A stretch of DNA of 64,000 nt from positions 1-64,000 of the forward strand of contig NZ_CABVPL010000033.1 of NCBI RefSeq assembly GCF_902499045.1, given 5' to 3'. The notes beneath the pieces are model-generated. The model saw only the letters and a list, made by a program, of their open reading frames with translations, was not told the origin of the DNA and searched no databases. Positions 45,803 through 54,242 of the stretch are shown piece by piece. A program made the position numbers and the translations under genes. Source of the DNA: Burkholderia latens (GTDB taxonomy: Bacteria > Pseudomonadota > Gammaproteobacteria > Burkholderiales > Burkholderiaceae). Numbering within the stretch: position 1 is the first letter of the stretch; each line of letters opens with the position of its first letter.

Positions 45803-46681
45803 ATGACTGCCCTCCTCGAACTCGCGCAAACGCAGCACTATCCGGACGCCGCGCTCTACGTGGTCGCGACGCCGATCGGCAACACCGCCGACATCACGCT
45901 GCGCGCGCTGCACGTGCTCGGCCTCGCCGACCGCATCGCGGCCGAAGACACCCGCAACACGGGCCAGCTGCTGGCCCGCTACGGGATCTCGAAACCGCTC
46001 GTCGCCGTGCACGAGCACAACGAACGCGAAGCGGCGCTGCGCGTGATCGAACTGCTGCGCGCGGGGGAACGCGTCGCGTACGTGTCGGACGCCGGCACGC
46101 CCGGCATTTCCGACCCCGGCGCACGGCTCGTCGACGCGGTACGCGCGGCCGGCTTCGCGGTGGTTCCGCTGCCGGGCGCGAGCGCGGCCGTTACCGCGCT
46201 GAGCGTGGCCGGCGACTGGGCCGGCGCGTTCACGTTCGCGGGCTTCCTGCCGCCGAAGGCGAAGCAGCGCGCGAGCGCGCTGCAAGCGCTCGTGCGGCAC
46301 CCGTACGCGCTGGTGTTCTACGAAGCGCCGCACCGGATCGCAGAAACCGTCGCCGCGCTCGCCGACGCATTTGGCCCCGCGCGCCGGCTGCTGATCGCGC
46401 GCGAGCTCACCAAATTACACGAGCAACTGTTCCAGGGCACCCTGGCCGAAGGACAGAGCTGGCTCGACGGCGACGCGAACCGCCAGCGCGGCGAATTCGT
46501 GCTGGTCGTCGAAGGCGCGCCCGCCGACGTCGGCGAAGCCGACGACACCGCGCACGATGCGTTGCTCAAGCTGCTGCTGGAAGAAGTGCCGGTGAAGAGT
46601 GCGGCGAAGCTCGCGGCCGCGCTGACGGGCGCGTCGCGCAACGCGCTGTACGCGCGTGCGCTGGCGCTGAAGGACGGCTGA
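45803..46681 (+). CDS. rsmI: 16S rRNA (cytidine(1402)-2'-O)-methyltransferase
   Basis: RsmI methylates the ribose of C1402 in 16S rRNA. The 292-residue protein has the tetrapyrrole-methylase fold: [19 protein letters not shown] (about residues 15-33), [17 protein letters not shown], and [18 protein letters not shown] (about 94-111) for SAM binding. AAGG is weak upstream; the ATG at 45803 gives the family N-terminus. It is divergent from yraN, the same neighbour as in many gamma- and beta-proteobacteria. The 5' end lies within the former yraN frame extension. Confidence 0.95.
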   Translation: MTALLELAQTQHYPDAALYVVATPIGNTADITLRALHVLGLADRIAAEDTRNTGQLLARYGISKPLVAVHEHNEREAALRVIELLRAGERVAYVSDAGTPGISDPGARLVDAVRAAGFAVVPLPGASAAVTALSVAGDWAGAFTFAGFLPPKAKQRASALQALVRHPYALVFYEAPHRIAETVAALADAFGPARRLLIARELTKLHEQLFQGTLAEGQSWLDGDANRQRGEFVLVVEGAPADVGEADDTAHDALLKLLLEEVPVKSAAKLAAALTGASRNALYARALALKDG

Positions 46682-46723
46682 CGAGCGAGCACGGGCAGCA
46701 GCGCCGCCACGCGAGCGGAAACG

Positions 46724-46752
46724 AAAAAGGGCTGCCGGAAGGCAGCCCTTTT
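46724..46752. terminator. Bidirectional terminator between rsmI and rlpA
   Basis: AAAAGGGCTGCC and GGCAGCCCTTTT pair perfectly around loop GGAA, with A and T runs on both sides. It serves two convergent genes. Confidence 0.93.
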
Positions 46753-46786
46753 GCATCGTGCGGAACGAACCGCCGCGTGACGTCGG

Positions 46787-47398
46787 TTACTTCGACGACA
46801 GCGACGCGAGCATCTCGTCGCGCGCCTCGCGCGCTTCCTGCGGCGACAGCCCTTCGATCTTCACGCGGCCGGTGCCGGCATGCACGAGGCCGATCATCTT
46901 CGCAGCCGCATACGACAGGTCGAGCACGCGACCGCGCTTGTACGGCCCGCGATCGTTGACCTTCACGACGACCCACTTGCCGGTCGACGGATTCGTCACC
47001 TTGATGTACGACGACAGCGGCAGCGTGCGGTGCGCGGCGGTCAGCGCGTTCATGTTGAAGCGCTCGCCGTTCGCGGTGCGGCGGCCGTGGAAGCCCTTGC
47101 CGTACCACGATGCGCGGCCCGTCTGGCGGAAGTCGGATACGTCCGAGCCTTCGATCGGCTCGGCGTCGGCCAGCGACGACTTCTTCGCGTCGTGGCTGTC
47201 GGCGGCCGGCATCGATGCCAGCGCGGAATCGAAATTCAGTTGCTGCTTGTCGTCGTCCGCTTTCGCGGCAGCGGCCGTCTTGTTGACCGCGCTCTTCTGC
47301 GTGGCGCTGCCGGTGGTCTGGCTGGATGGCACCGCACAGCCCGTCAGCGCGAGAAATAATGCAATGGTCCCGAATCGAGTCGGAAATCGAAAGTTCAT
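46787..47398 (-). CDS. rlpA: Septal ring lytic transglycosylase RlpA-family lipoprotein
   Basis: The 203-residue product has a lipoprotein signal (IALFLALTGC, Cys near residue 20) and a double-psi beta-barrel at about residues 100-185: GRASWYGKGFHGRRTANGER, FNMNALTAAHRTLPL, and VKVNDRGPYKRGRVLDLS with the conserved Asp-Arg-Gly-Pro. RlpA cleaves naked glycan strands at the division site in Pseudomonas. There is no SPOR domain here, so septal targeting is uncertain. The ATG at 47398 gives a proper signal peptide. It has a long upstream gap with possible structured RNA. Confidence 0.92.
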   Translation of the reverse strand: MNFRFPTRFGTIALFLALTGCAVPSSQTTGSATQKSAVNKTAAAAKADDDKQQLNFDSALASMPAADSHDAKKSSLADAEPIEGSDVSDFRQTGRASWYGKGFHGRRTANGERFNMNALTAAHRTLPLSSYIKVTNPSTGKWVVVKVNDRGPYKRGRVLDLSYAAAKMIGLVHAGTGRVKIEGLSPQEAREARDEMLASLSSK

Positions 47399-47741
47399 CG
47401 ACGTGTCGCCTTCTGGTTCGGGCCGCACCGATACAACGCTGCTGAACAACGCAGATACGCGGCCCGGACGGCAAATGCGTGCACGCCCCGCTCGGATGCG
47501 AGCAGGCGGCTAGCATGGGCGCGGCTTTCGTCTGTGCCGCAACCGTCCTGATTAGTTTTCACGTCTGGCGCAACCTGTCCCCGGCAGCCTGACCAGACCC
47601 CACATGCCGCCATCGAACATGGCTCTCACGTTCGCGCGCGTCGCGTACAGCCAACGCACAGGAACGGCGGCACAGGCCTCATCCGGCGGCGCGGCAGCAA
47701 GGCCGCAGACGGGCGCGCAGCACCCGGCCGGACAAGACGTG

Positions 47742-47880
47742 AGCACCGAACGCTCGGTGCTGGATACACCGCCGGACTCCCCGGCGGCCGATGCTTGACG
47801 GTGCTTCCGATGCCCCTCCTTTAACGGGGCCGAAACACCAGCGAATTGCGTGAAATTCACGCGCAATGGGGCGCATTATA
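47742..47880 (-). ncRNA. Candidate structured RNA: four hairpins behind a TATAAT box
   Basis: In the 659-base gap 47399-48057, four stems follow each other: GCGTGAA/TTCACGC (47848-47862), GCCCC/GGGGC (47812-47830), CCGCCGG/CCGGCGG (47769-47787), and AGCACCGA/TCGGTGCT (47742-47761). On the minus strand a perfect TATAAT (47880-47875) lies a few bases before the first stem, though without a strong -35. Transcription would run toward rlpA, giving a leader of about 470 bases. I match it to no known RNA family. The open frame 47552-47866 on this strand has no ribosome-binding site and is not called. Confidence 0.35.
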
Positions 47881-48057
47881 CATAAATCAAAACGCTGTCT
47901 CGAAAAGCACCCCCGGCGGACCATTGATTCTGTCTATGGCGGTAACAATCGGGATGCTCCGGGATTGCCCGCAGACGCCCGCGATGCGTTGTGTCGCAGG
48001 GGCGGCGGGCCGCGGGCGCGACCGGTACAATCGATCCTTTTAGCCGCCGGTGCATCC

Positions 48058-48702
48058 ATGAAAGTCACGCTCATCCCGGTCACGCCGTTCCAGCAGAACT
48101 GCTCGCTGCTCGTCTGCGAAACGACCGGCCGCGCCGCCGTCGTCGATCCGGGCGGCGACATCGAACGGATCGAACAGGAAATCGCGCGGCAGAACGTGCA
48201 GGTCGAAAAGGTGCTGCTCACGCACGGCCACGTCGATCATTGCGCGGGCGCGAAGGCGCTCGCGACGCACTACGGCGTGCCGATCGTCGGGCCGCAGGAA
48301 GACGAGCGCTTCTGGATCGAGCAGTTGCCGATGCAGAGCCAGCGCTTCGGCTTTCCGGCCGCCGACGCGTTCGAGCCGGACCACTGGCTGAACGACGGCG
48401 ACACCGTGCAGTTCGGCGACGAGACGCTCGAGGTCTATCACTGCCCGGGCCATACGCCCGGCCACGTGGTGTTCTTCAGCCGCGCGCATCGCGTCGCGAT
48501 CGTCGGCGACGTGCTGTTCGCCGGCTCGATCGGCCGCACCGACTTCCCGCGCGGCAACCACGCGGACCTCGTGCGTTCGATCAAGGAGAAGCTGTGGCCG
48601 CTCGGCGACGACGTCACGTTCGTGCCCGGCCACGGCCCCGTGTCGACCTTCGGCGACGAGCGCCGCACGAATCCGTTCGTGTCCGACAAGGTGTTCGGAT
48701 GA
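48058..48702 (+). CDS. Metallo-beta-lactamase-fold hydrolase, glyoxalase II-like
   Basis: The 214-residue protein has the metal motifs [13 protein letters not shown] (HxHxDH, about residues 54-59), a further His in [11 protein letters not shown] (about 131), the Asp in VGDVLF and a final His in VPGHGP (about 191). It belongs to the YcbL/GloB-like branch that hydrolyses thioesters such as S-D-lactoylglutathione. It lacks the C-terminal substrate domain of true GloB. The ATG at 48058 gives the family start ([15 protein letters not shown]). Its stop overlaps the next start by four bases. Confidence 0.92.
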   Translation: MKVTLIPVTPFQQNCSLLVCETTGRAAVVDPGGDIERIEQEIARQNVQVEKVLLTHGHVDHCAGAKALATHYGVPIVGPQEDERFWIEQLPMQSQRFGFPAADAFEPDHWLNDGDTVQFGDETLEVYHCPGHTPGHVVFFSRAHRVAIVGDVLFAGSIGRTDFPRGNHADLVRSIKEKLWPLGDDVTFVPGHGPVSTFGDERRTNPFVSDKVFG

Positions 48703-49358
48703 ACCAGACCGCGATCCCCGAAATCTACGTCAGCACCGACGTCGAGGCCGACGGCCCGATTCCCGGCCCGCACTCGATGCTGAGCTTCGCGTCGGCCGCC
48801 TATACCGAGGACAAGCAGCTGATCGCGACGTTCTCGGCGAACCTCGAAACGCTGCCGGGCGCGAGCGCGCATCCGGTGCAGGAGGCGTGGTGGAAGACGG
48901 AACCGGACGCGTGGGCCGCGTGCCGACGCGACCTGCAGGCGCCGGAGGCGGCGCTCGTCGCGTACGTCGAGTGGGTCGAGGCGCTGCCGGGCAAGCCGGT
49001 GTTTGTCGCGATGCCGGCCGGCTTCGATTTCACGTTCATGTTCTGGTACATGATGCGCTTCGCGGGACGCTGCCCGTTCTCGTGGTCGGCGCTCGACATC
49101 AAGACGCTCGCGTTCGCGATGACGGGCCTGCCGTACCGCAAGGCGATCAAGCCGCGCTTTCCGAAGCACTGGTTCGACGACTACCCGCACACGCACGTCG
49201 CGCTCGACGACGCGATCGAGCAAGGCGCGCTGTTCTGCAACATGCTCGCGGACCTGCGCCGTCAGCAGGCGGCGCTCGCCGGCCTCGCGGTATCCGACAC
49301 CGATCGGTCCGAACAGGCGGGGGCGGGACAAAACCCTACAGATCCGCGCGCAAATTAG
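48699..49358 (+). CDS. DnaQ-like 3'-5' exonuclease-family protein
   Basis: The 219-residue protein has the DEDD exonuclease pattern: STDVEADGP (Asp14 and Glu16 as the first acidic pair), AGFDFTFM with the second Asp, and [13 protein letters not shown] with His and Asp near residues 165-171. Relatives are annotated as exonucleases or 3'-5' exoribonucleases. It is cytoplasmic. It overlaps the MBL gene by ATGA, so the two are translated together; the joint role is not known. The last 20 residues are low-complexity. Confidence 0.83.
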   Translation: MNQTAIPEIYVSTDVEADGPIPGPHSMLSFASAAYTEDKQLIATFSANLETLPGASAHPVQEAWWKTEPDAWAACRRDLQAPEAALVAYVEWVEALPGKPVFVAMPAGFDFTFMFWYMMRFAGRCPFSWSALDIKTLAFAMTGLPYRKAIKPRFPKHWFDDYPHTHVALDDAIEQGALFCNMLADLRRQQAALAGLAVSDTDRSEQAGAGQNPTDPRAN

Positions 49359-49437
49359 CGAATCTCGCTCACCGGCACGCCGCAAGATTGCCTTTCTTTT
49401 TCCGGCCCTCTAACATTCAGCGTGTTGTAGCTGCCGC

Positions 49438-49908
49438 ATGGAGGCGCAGGTGACGCTCGATTCCTTTTCGCAAAAAATCCTTCGCCTGTTGCAGCTCGAC
49501 GCGCGCCGTTCCGTGCAGGAAATCTCCGACCAGGTCGGGCTGTCGAGCACGCCGTGCTGGCGCCGCATCAAGGACATGGAACAGTCCGGCGTGATCCAGC
49601 GCTACACCGCGCTGCTCGATCGCGAGAAGCTCGGCCTGCACGTGTGCGCGCTCGCGCACGTGCACCTGACCCGCCACAACGAAGGCGGCGTCGAGCAGTT
49701 CGAGCGCGAGATCGCGACCTGCCCGGAAGTCACCGAGTGCTACAGCACGACCGGCGAAGCCGATTACATCCTCAAGATCGTCGCGCCCGACATCAAGGCC
49801 TACGACGTGTTCCTGCACGAACGGATCTTCAAGATTCCGGCCGTGTCGCAGGTGCGCACGAGCGTCGTGCTGCGCGAAATCAAGTTCGACACGCAATTGC
49901 CGCTGTAA
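49438..49908 (+). CDS. Lrp/AsnC-family transcriptional regulator
   Basis: The 156-residue protein has the N-terminal helix-turn-helix (LDSFSQKILRLLQLDARRSV, EISDQVGLSSTPCWRRIKDM) and the RAM domain (VTECYSTTGEADYILKIVAP). The CWRRI helix is typical of the branch close to Lrp. The first ATG (49438) and the in-frame GTG at 49450 (VTLDS) are both possible. It is single; its convergent neighbour is the CDF transporter. The target is unknown, as is the effector amino acid. Confidence 0.9.
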   Translation: MEAQVTLDSFSQKILRLLQLDARRSVQEISDQVGLSSTPCWRRIKDMEQSGVIQRYTALLDREKLGLHVCALAHVHLTRHNEGGVEQFEREIATCPEVTECYSTTGEADYILKIVAPDIKAYDVFLHERIFKIPAVSQVRTSVVLREIKFDTQLPL

Positions 49909-49951
49909 CGCACATGCCGCGCTCGCCCTGCGCGCGCTTTCGCGCACGCGC

Positions 49952-51109
49952 TTACGCCTGCGCAGGCAGCCCGCGCGTGAAGCCGATCCGGCGCGCGCCG
50001 AACTCGCGCTTCAACGTCTCGACGTCGAGCCGGCCGGCCAGCGCCGCGTCGGTATCACCCGCGGCGGCGTCGAGCGTCACGTCGATCTCGAGCCCCGTGC
50101 TCAGGTAGTGAAGGTTGATCGCGGCCGGATGCAGCCCGCGTTGCGCGAGCGCGGCCTCGAGCCGCGCCGCGATCTCGTCGCGCGGCGGCAGCGCGAGCGC
50201 CGGACGGCGCGCCGCGTCGTTCTCCGGATCGACGTGGATCAGCGCGTCGAGCACGCGCGGATCGCGCAGCACGCGCGCACGCGCGGTTTCCGCGATGTAG
50301 TGCCCTTCCGACACCGAGATCATCGGATCGACGAGGATGTGCGCGTCGACGAGCGCCGCATCGCCCATCTTGCGCGTGCGCAGGTCGTGCACGTCGCGCA
50401 CGCCCGGCGTCGCGGCGAGCAGCGCGCGGATCTCGGCCGACGCGGTCGCGTCGAGCGCGCGATCCGACAGGTCCTGCAGCGCGTCATAGCCGAACGTCCA
50501 GCCCATGCGCGCGACCATGAAGCCGACGATCGCCGCGGCGATCGGATCGAGCAGCCGCACGCCGGCCAGGCTGCCGACGATGCCGATCGCGACGACGAGC
50601 GACGACGCGGCGTCGGAGCGCGCATGCCACGCGTTCGCGACGAGCATCGCGGAACGCACGCGCCGCGCCTCGCGCAGCATGTAGCGAAACAGCCCCTCTT
50701 TCGACACGAGCACGGTCAGCGCGACGACCAATGCGGAAAAATGGACGGCCGGAATGTTTTCGAGATTGACGAGACGGTTGCCGGCGCGCCAGAGCATGCC
50801 GATGCCGACCGCGATCAGGATCGCGCCGAGAAACAGCGACGCGACCGTCTCGTAGCGGCTGTGGCCGTAATTGTGATCGGCATCCGGCGATGCACCACTG
50901 TGGCGATTCGCAACCAGTACGACAAAATCCGAGATCAAATCGGAAATCGAATGGACGCCATCGGCAATCAATGCCTGCGAATGCGCAACCGCGCCCACGG
51001 CGATCTGAAACGTCGCAAGCACGACATTCAGCACGATACTGACGAGCGTGCTCTTGCGTGCGACCGCGTGCTTATCCGCGCTTTGCGCGTCGCCAGAAAA
51101 CGTGGACAT
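49952..51109 (-). CDS. Cation diffusion facilitator-family transporter
   Basis: The 385-residue protein exports divalent metal ions by proton antiport. It has six hydrophobic segments in the first 215 residues, with metal-site motifs ALIADGVHSISDLISDF (helix 2) and WHARSDAASSLVVAIG (helix 5), and DHNYGHSRYETVASL in the first loop. A cytoplasmic C-terminal domain (about 220-300) is followed by an extra domain of about 80 residues (PRDEIAARLEAALAQRGLHP). The ATG at 51109 fits better than 51166. The metal (Zn, Fe, Mn or Co) is not readable. Confidence 0.9.
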   Translation of the reverse strand: MSTFSGDAQSADKHAVARKSTLVSIVLNVVLATFQIAVGAVAHSQALIADGVHSISDLISDFVVLVANRHSGASPDADHNYGHSRYETVASLFLGAILIAVGIGMLWRAGNRLVNLENIPAVHFSALVVALTVLVSKEGLFRYMLREARRVRSAMLVANAWHARSDAASSLVVAIGIVGSLAGVRLLDPIAAAIVGFMVARMGWTFGYDALQDLSDRALDATASAEIRALLAATPGVRDVHDLRTRKMGDAALVDAHILVDPMISVSEGHYIAETARARVLRDPRVLDALIHVDPENDAARRPALALPPRDEIAARLEAALAQRGLHPAAINLHYLSTGLEIDVTLDAAAGDTDAALAGRLDVETLKREFGARRIGFTRGLPAQA

Positions 51110-51343
51110 GAAATACGAGATATCGGTTGGGATACGGAATTCTATCAAACGTAGCCCGCGGGGCATTCCGATAACCTCAAATTTTCCATTTAAATCAACC
51201 GCTTATGCGAACGGGTCGCATTTTCATTCACGCACCGATTCTGACATTTCCATGACAACGCGCGCACGTTTCGTTGCGCCATACAAAAAGCCGCGCTCCT
51301 GCACGGATACGCGGCTCTTCTGGCAGGCGATTTAAACGAGCGT

Positions 51344-51637
51344 TTAAATCGTGAACTGGTCGCGGTTCTTGCCGGCGATCCAGCGCGGCGGCTTGCCGCG
51401 GCCCGACCACGTCGCACCCGTTTCCGGATCGCGGTACTTGGCGGCCACGCCTGCGCGCGGGCGACCGACCTTGCCTGCCTTCGCGCGGCTGAGGCCGAGT
51501 TCGGCGAGCGAAAAGCCGTAGTCGGCAATTTTCTGCTTCACGTCATTCAGCACTTCGGCGTATTCGCGCGACTTCGCTTCTTCGATTTGCTTCTCCAGCT
51601 TCTCCCGCTGGGCCAGCAGGTCCTTGTAAGAAGACAT
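51344..51637 (-). CDS. H-NS-family nucleoid protein
   Basis: The 97-residue protein has an N-terminal coiled-coil for oligomerisation (LLAQREKLEKQIEEAKSREY, about residues 6-25) and a C-terminal DNA-binding domain ending TGATWSGRGKPPRWIAGK, containing the H-NS core (T-W-S-G-x-G-x-x-P). It would bind AT-rich DNA and silence foreign genes. AAAGGGAAACT precedes the ATG at 51637. Several such paralogues are usual in Burkholderia. It has its own AT-rich promoter region. Confidence 0.93.
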   Translation of the reverse strand: MSSYKDLLAQREKLEKQIEEAKSREYAEVLNDVKQKIADYGFSLAELGLSRAKAGKVGRPRAGVAAKYRDPETGATWSGRGKPPRWIAGKNRDQFTI

Positions 51638-51724
51638 AGTTTCCCTTTCGATATGATCAATGGCACCGATCTGCAGCCGGCTCGCCATTCATGGAATATT
51701 TGTGCCTCGGATTTTCGAAGGCAG

Positions 51725-51752
51725 AGATTAGCACAAAAAAGATTTGATACAA
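51725..51752 (-). promoter_or_regulatory. Putative promoter of the H-NS-family gene
   Basis: On the minus strand TTGTAT (51752-51747) and TAATCT (51730-51725) are separated by 16 bases, giving a leader of about 80 bases before the start at 51637. The surrounding gap 51638-51991 is much more AT-rich than its flanks, with no gene; such DNA could be bound by H-NS itself. Confidence 0.5.
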
Positions 51753-51991
51753 GCCGTGATTCACGAAAATCCCGAGATCAATTGTAATTCACGCATGTCA
51801 TTTTGACCGGCCGCGGCCTTTTCTCAAATTTTTACGCTGCTGCATAGAGATTAGGACATTACCGATCCGGTATTCGGCCTATCAACATACGCAATTACCC
51901 TGTATCCGGGAAAATCGAAGCTTTCATCCCGCGACAAGTTCGCGAAAATCACGCGGGCGCATCGCGCTGAATCGCCGATGCCCCCGCGGCG

Positions 51992-52651
51992 TCACGTCAC
52001 ATCGCGCGCGGATGCGATCAGCCGCTCGCGTAGCGCGCCGGCGTCGCCCGGCACCGGGTCGAACGGCGTGCGCACGCGCCGGCCGTCGCAGCGCCAGTCG
52101 GCGCCGTGGCGGTCGACGCCGAGCAGTTCGAGCCCGTCGCGACGCGCATCGCTTCCGTCGTACGCGGCCCACAGCGCCCGTTCGTCGTCGAACCCGAGTG
52201 GCGGCAGCGCGTCGAGCGCCGTGCCGTCCACCCAGCCCATCCGGCCGAACCCGCCGATATAGCGCAGCCGCTCGATGTCGAGCGCCCAGAACGCGAAATC
52301 GCCGAGCGCGAGATAGCGCGCGGCATCCGGTTCGTAGCGCGTATAGCGCGCGGCGACATGCGGATCGTCGGCAAGCGGCACGAAACGACCCACGAGCGTC
52401 GCGCGCTCGGCGTTCAGCACGTCGCCGTCCGGCGCATCGACGACGAGGAAGCCCGCGCGCGGATCGGCCGCGAGGTTGCGCGTGTGCTCGGCAAGACGGC
52501 TCACGAGAATCACCGGCCGATGCGTTGGATCGGGTGCGAACGGCACGACCGTCGGGTACGGAAAGCCGTGCGGGTCGCGCGCGTGGGTCGCGAGCGTGCC
52601 GAGCGCGCAGCGGTGCAGCAGATGCAGGGCAAGGTCGGGATCGATGTTCAA
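51992..52651 (-). CDS. HugZ/pyridoxamine 5'-phosphate oxidase-like FMN-binding protein
   Basis: The protein is about 219 residues. An N-terminal split-barrel domain (LLHRCALGTLATHARDPHGF, ILVSRLAEHTRNLAADPRAG) is followed by a C-terminal DUF2470-type domain (after GGFGRMGWVDG). Relatives include haem-utilisation HugZ proteins that degrade haem, and general flavin or haem binding proteins. I prefer a TTG start at 52651 with AGGAG 5 bases upstream; an ATG at 52714 would add 21 low-complexity residues. It is divergent from the MFS gene at 52917. Confidence 0.82.
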   Translation of the reverse strand: MNIDPDLALHLLHRCALGTLATHARDPHGFPYPTVVPFAPDPTHRPVILVSRLAEHTRNLAADPRAGFLVVDAPDGDVLNAERATLVGRFVPLADDPHVAARYTRYEPDAARYLALGDFAFWALDIERLRYIGGFGRMGWVDGTALDALPPLGFDDERALWAAYDGSDARRDGLELLGVDRHGADWRCDGRRVRTPFDPVPGDAGALRERLIASARDVT

Positions 52652-52916
52652 GGTCACTCCTGCGTTCGGTAAATCGGCGGCGGTGGAAGCGCGCGGCGCC
52701 AGGGCCTCGGGCATGCCGCCTGCGCATCGATGTTACCCGCGGCGGCGGCCCGCCGCGCATAGGCCGGATGGCCGATGCGAATCGCGCACGCGCGATGCGC
52801 CGGCGCTCTCGGTCGGCCGAACGGCCAGCGCGCAGGCAAGACCGTAAGCGCTTCGATAGAATCGGACGAATCCCGACGGGCGCCGCGCCCGCGCATTTTT
52901 CATTGAAGAGCCTTCC

Positions 52917-54131
52917 GTGTCCGAATCCTCGTCCCGATCCTCGTCCGACTTCGCCGCACCGCCCGACGCGCATCGCATGCTCGCGCTGCCCGTCCGCCAG
53001 CGCGCCCGCACGGCGACGATGGCGCTGTTCTTCGTCGCCGGCATGATGTACGCGTCGTGGGGCGTGCACGTGCCCACCGTGCGCGACAAGTTCGCGCTGA
53101 GCCCCGGGCTGCTGTCGATCGCGCTGTTCGCGGTCGCCGGCGGCTCGATCGCCGCGATGCTGACGATCGCGCGCTGGATCGCCCGGGTCGGCTCGCGCAC
53201 CGCATGCGTCGCCGGCGGCCTCGTGATGTCCGCGTGCGCGGCGGCGATACTCGTCGTGCCCGACTACTGGATGCTGCTCGTCGTGCTCGCGCTGTTCGGG
53301 TTCTCGATGGCGACGCTCGACGTCGCGATGAACGCCGAGGCAAGCGCGGTCGAGCTCGCGCTCGGCAAGCCGATCATGTCGTCGCTGCACGGGATGTTCA
53401 GCATCGGCGGGATGTCGGGCGCCGCCGCCGGCGGCGCGCTGCTGTCGGCGGGCATGGCGCCGGCCGTGCACCTCGCGCTCGCGGCCGCGCTCAACGCGGC
53501 GGTGCTGCTTGCCGCGAGCCCGGCCGTGCTGCCGCACGTGCCGCACCACGACCACGCGCACGGGGGCGGCAACCGCTGGCGCTCGGCCGCGCTGTGGATG
53601 CTCGGCGGCATCGCGCTGGTCGCGCTGATCGCCGAAGGCGCGATGTACGACTGGGCGACGGTCTACATGCGCGACGTCGTCGCGGCGAGCCCCGCGCTCG
53701 CGAGCGCCGCGTATGCGGCGTTCTCCGGTGGAATGGCGATCGCGCGGTTAGCGGGCGACGCGGTGCGCGCACGCTTCGGTGCGCCGCAACTCGTGTTCGC
53801 GAGCGCGTCGCTGGCCTGCGCCGGGATGATCGGCGCGCTGCTGCTGCCGAATGCGGTGGCCGTGCTCACCGGTTTCACGCTGATGGGCCTCGGCCTCGCG
53901 AACATGATGCCCGTGCTGTTCGCCGCCGCCGCGCGCGTGAAAGGCATTCACGCGGCCGAAGGCCTCGCGCACGTGGCCGGGCTCGCGTACTTCGGGCTGC
54001 TGTTCGGTCCGGTCGTGATCGGCGGGGTCGCGCAAACCGCCGGCCTGACGGTCGGCCTGTCGGTGGTCGCGCTGTGCGCTGCGCTCGTCGCCGTTGTCGC
54101 GCCAAAGGTGCTCGCGCGCCTGAAGATCTGA
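52917..54131 (+). CDS. MFS transporter, YbjJ-like
   Basis: The 404-residue inner-membrane protein has about 12 hydrophobic segments. It starts with a polar tail, then MALFFVAGMMYASWGVHVPTV as helix 1. A central loop is His-rich (HVPHHDHAHGGGNRW, about residues 209-223). MSSLHGMFSIGGMSGAAAGG is typical of this MFS branch, related to FucP/YbjJ transporters. The substrate is unknown. Translation starts at GTG (52917); the Shine-Dalgarno is weak. The gene ends about 110 bases before a convergent one. Confidence 0.86.
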   Translation: MSESSSRSSSDFAAPPDAHRMLALPVRQRARTATMALFFVAGMMYASWGVHVPTVRDKFALSPGLLSIALFAVAGGSIAAMLTIARWIARVGSRTACVAGGLVMSACAAAILVVPDYWMLLVVLALFGFSMATLDVAMNAEASAVELALGKPIMSSLHGMFSIGGMSGAAAGGALLSAGMAPAVHLALAAALNAAVLLAASPAVLPHVPHHDHAHGGGNRWRSAALWMLGGIALVALIAEGAMYDWATVYMRDVVAASPALASAAYAAFSGGMAIARLAGDAVRARFGAPQLVFASASLACAGMIGALLLPNAVAVLTGFTLMGLGLANMMPVLFAAAARVKGIHAAEGLAHVAGLAYFGLLFGPVVIGGVAQTAGLTVGLSVVALCAALVAVVAPKVLARLKI

Positions 54132-54183
54132 CTATGGCGCGAGTGCAGCCTGCTGCCGCGCCGAACCGCGCCGCGCAAAAACA

Positions 54184-54215
54184 AAGGCGCGCCTGCGTTA
54201 CCGCAGGCGCGCCTT
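54184..54215 (-). terminator. Terminator of the substrate-binding protein gene
   Basis: AAGGCGCGCCTGCG and CGCAGGCGCGCCTT pair perfectly with a four-base loop. On the minus strand it ends in TTTGTTTTTG, about 30 bases past the stop of the leftward gene. Confidence 0.9.
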
Positions 54216-54242
54216 CACCCCTTCTGTCGACCGCTTGTCAGC

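Noticed and set aside
47552-47866. A 104-codon minus-strand frame in the rlpA upstream gap
   Set aside because: It would start at TTG without a Shine-Dalgarno, has low-complexity content, and overlaps four hairpins better explained as RNA structure.
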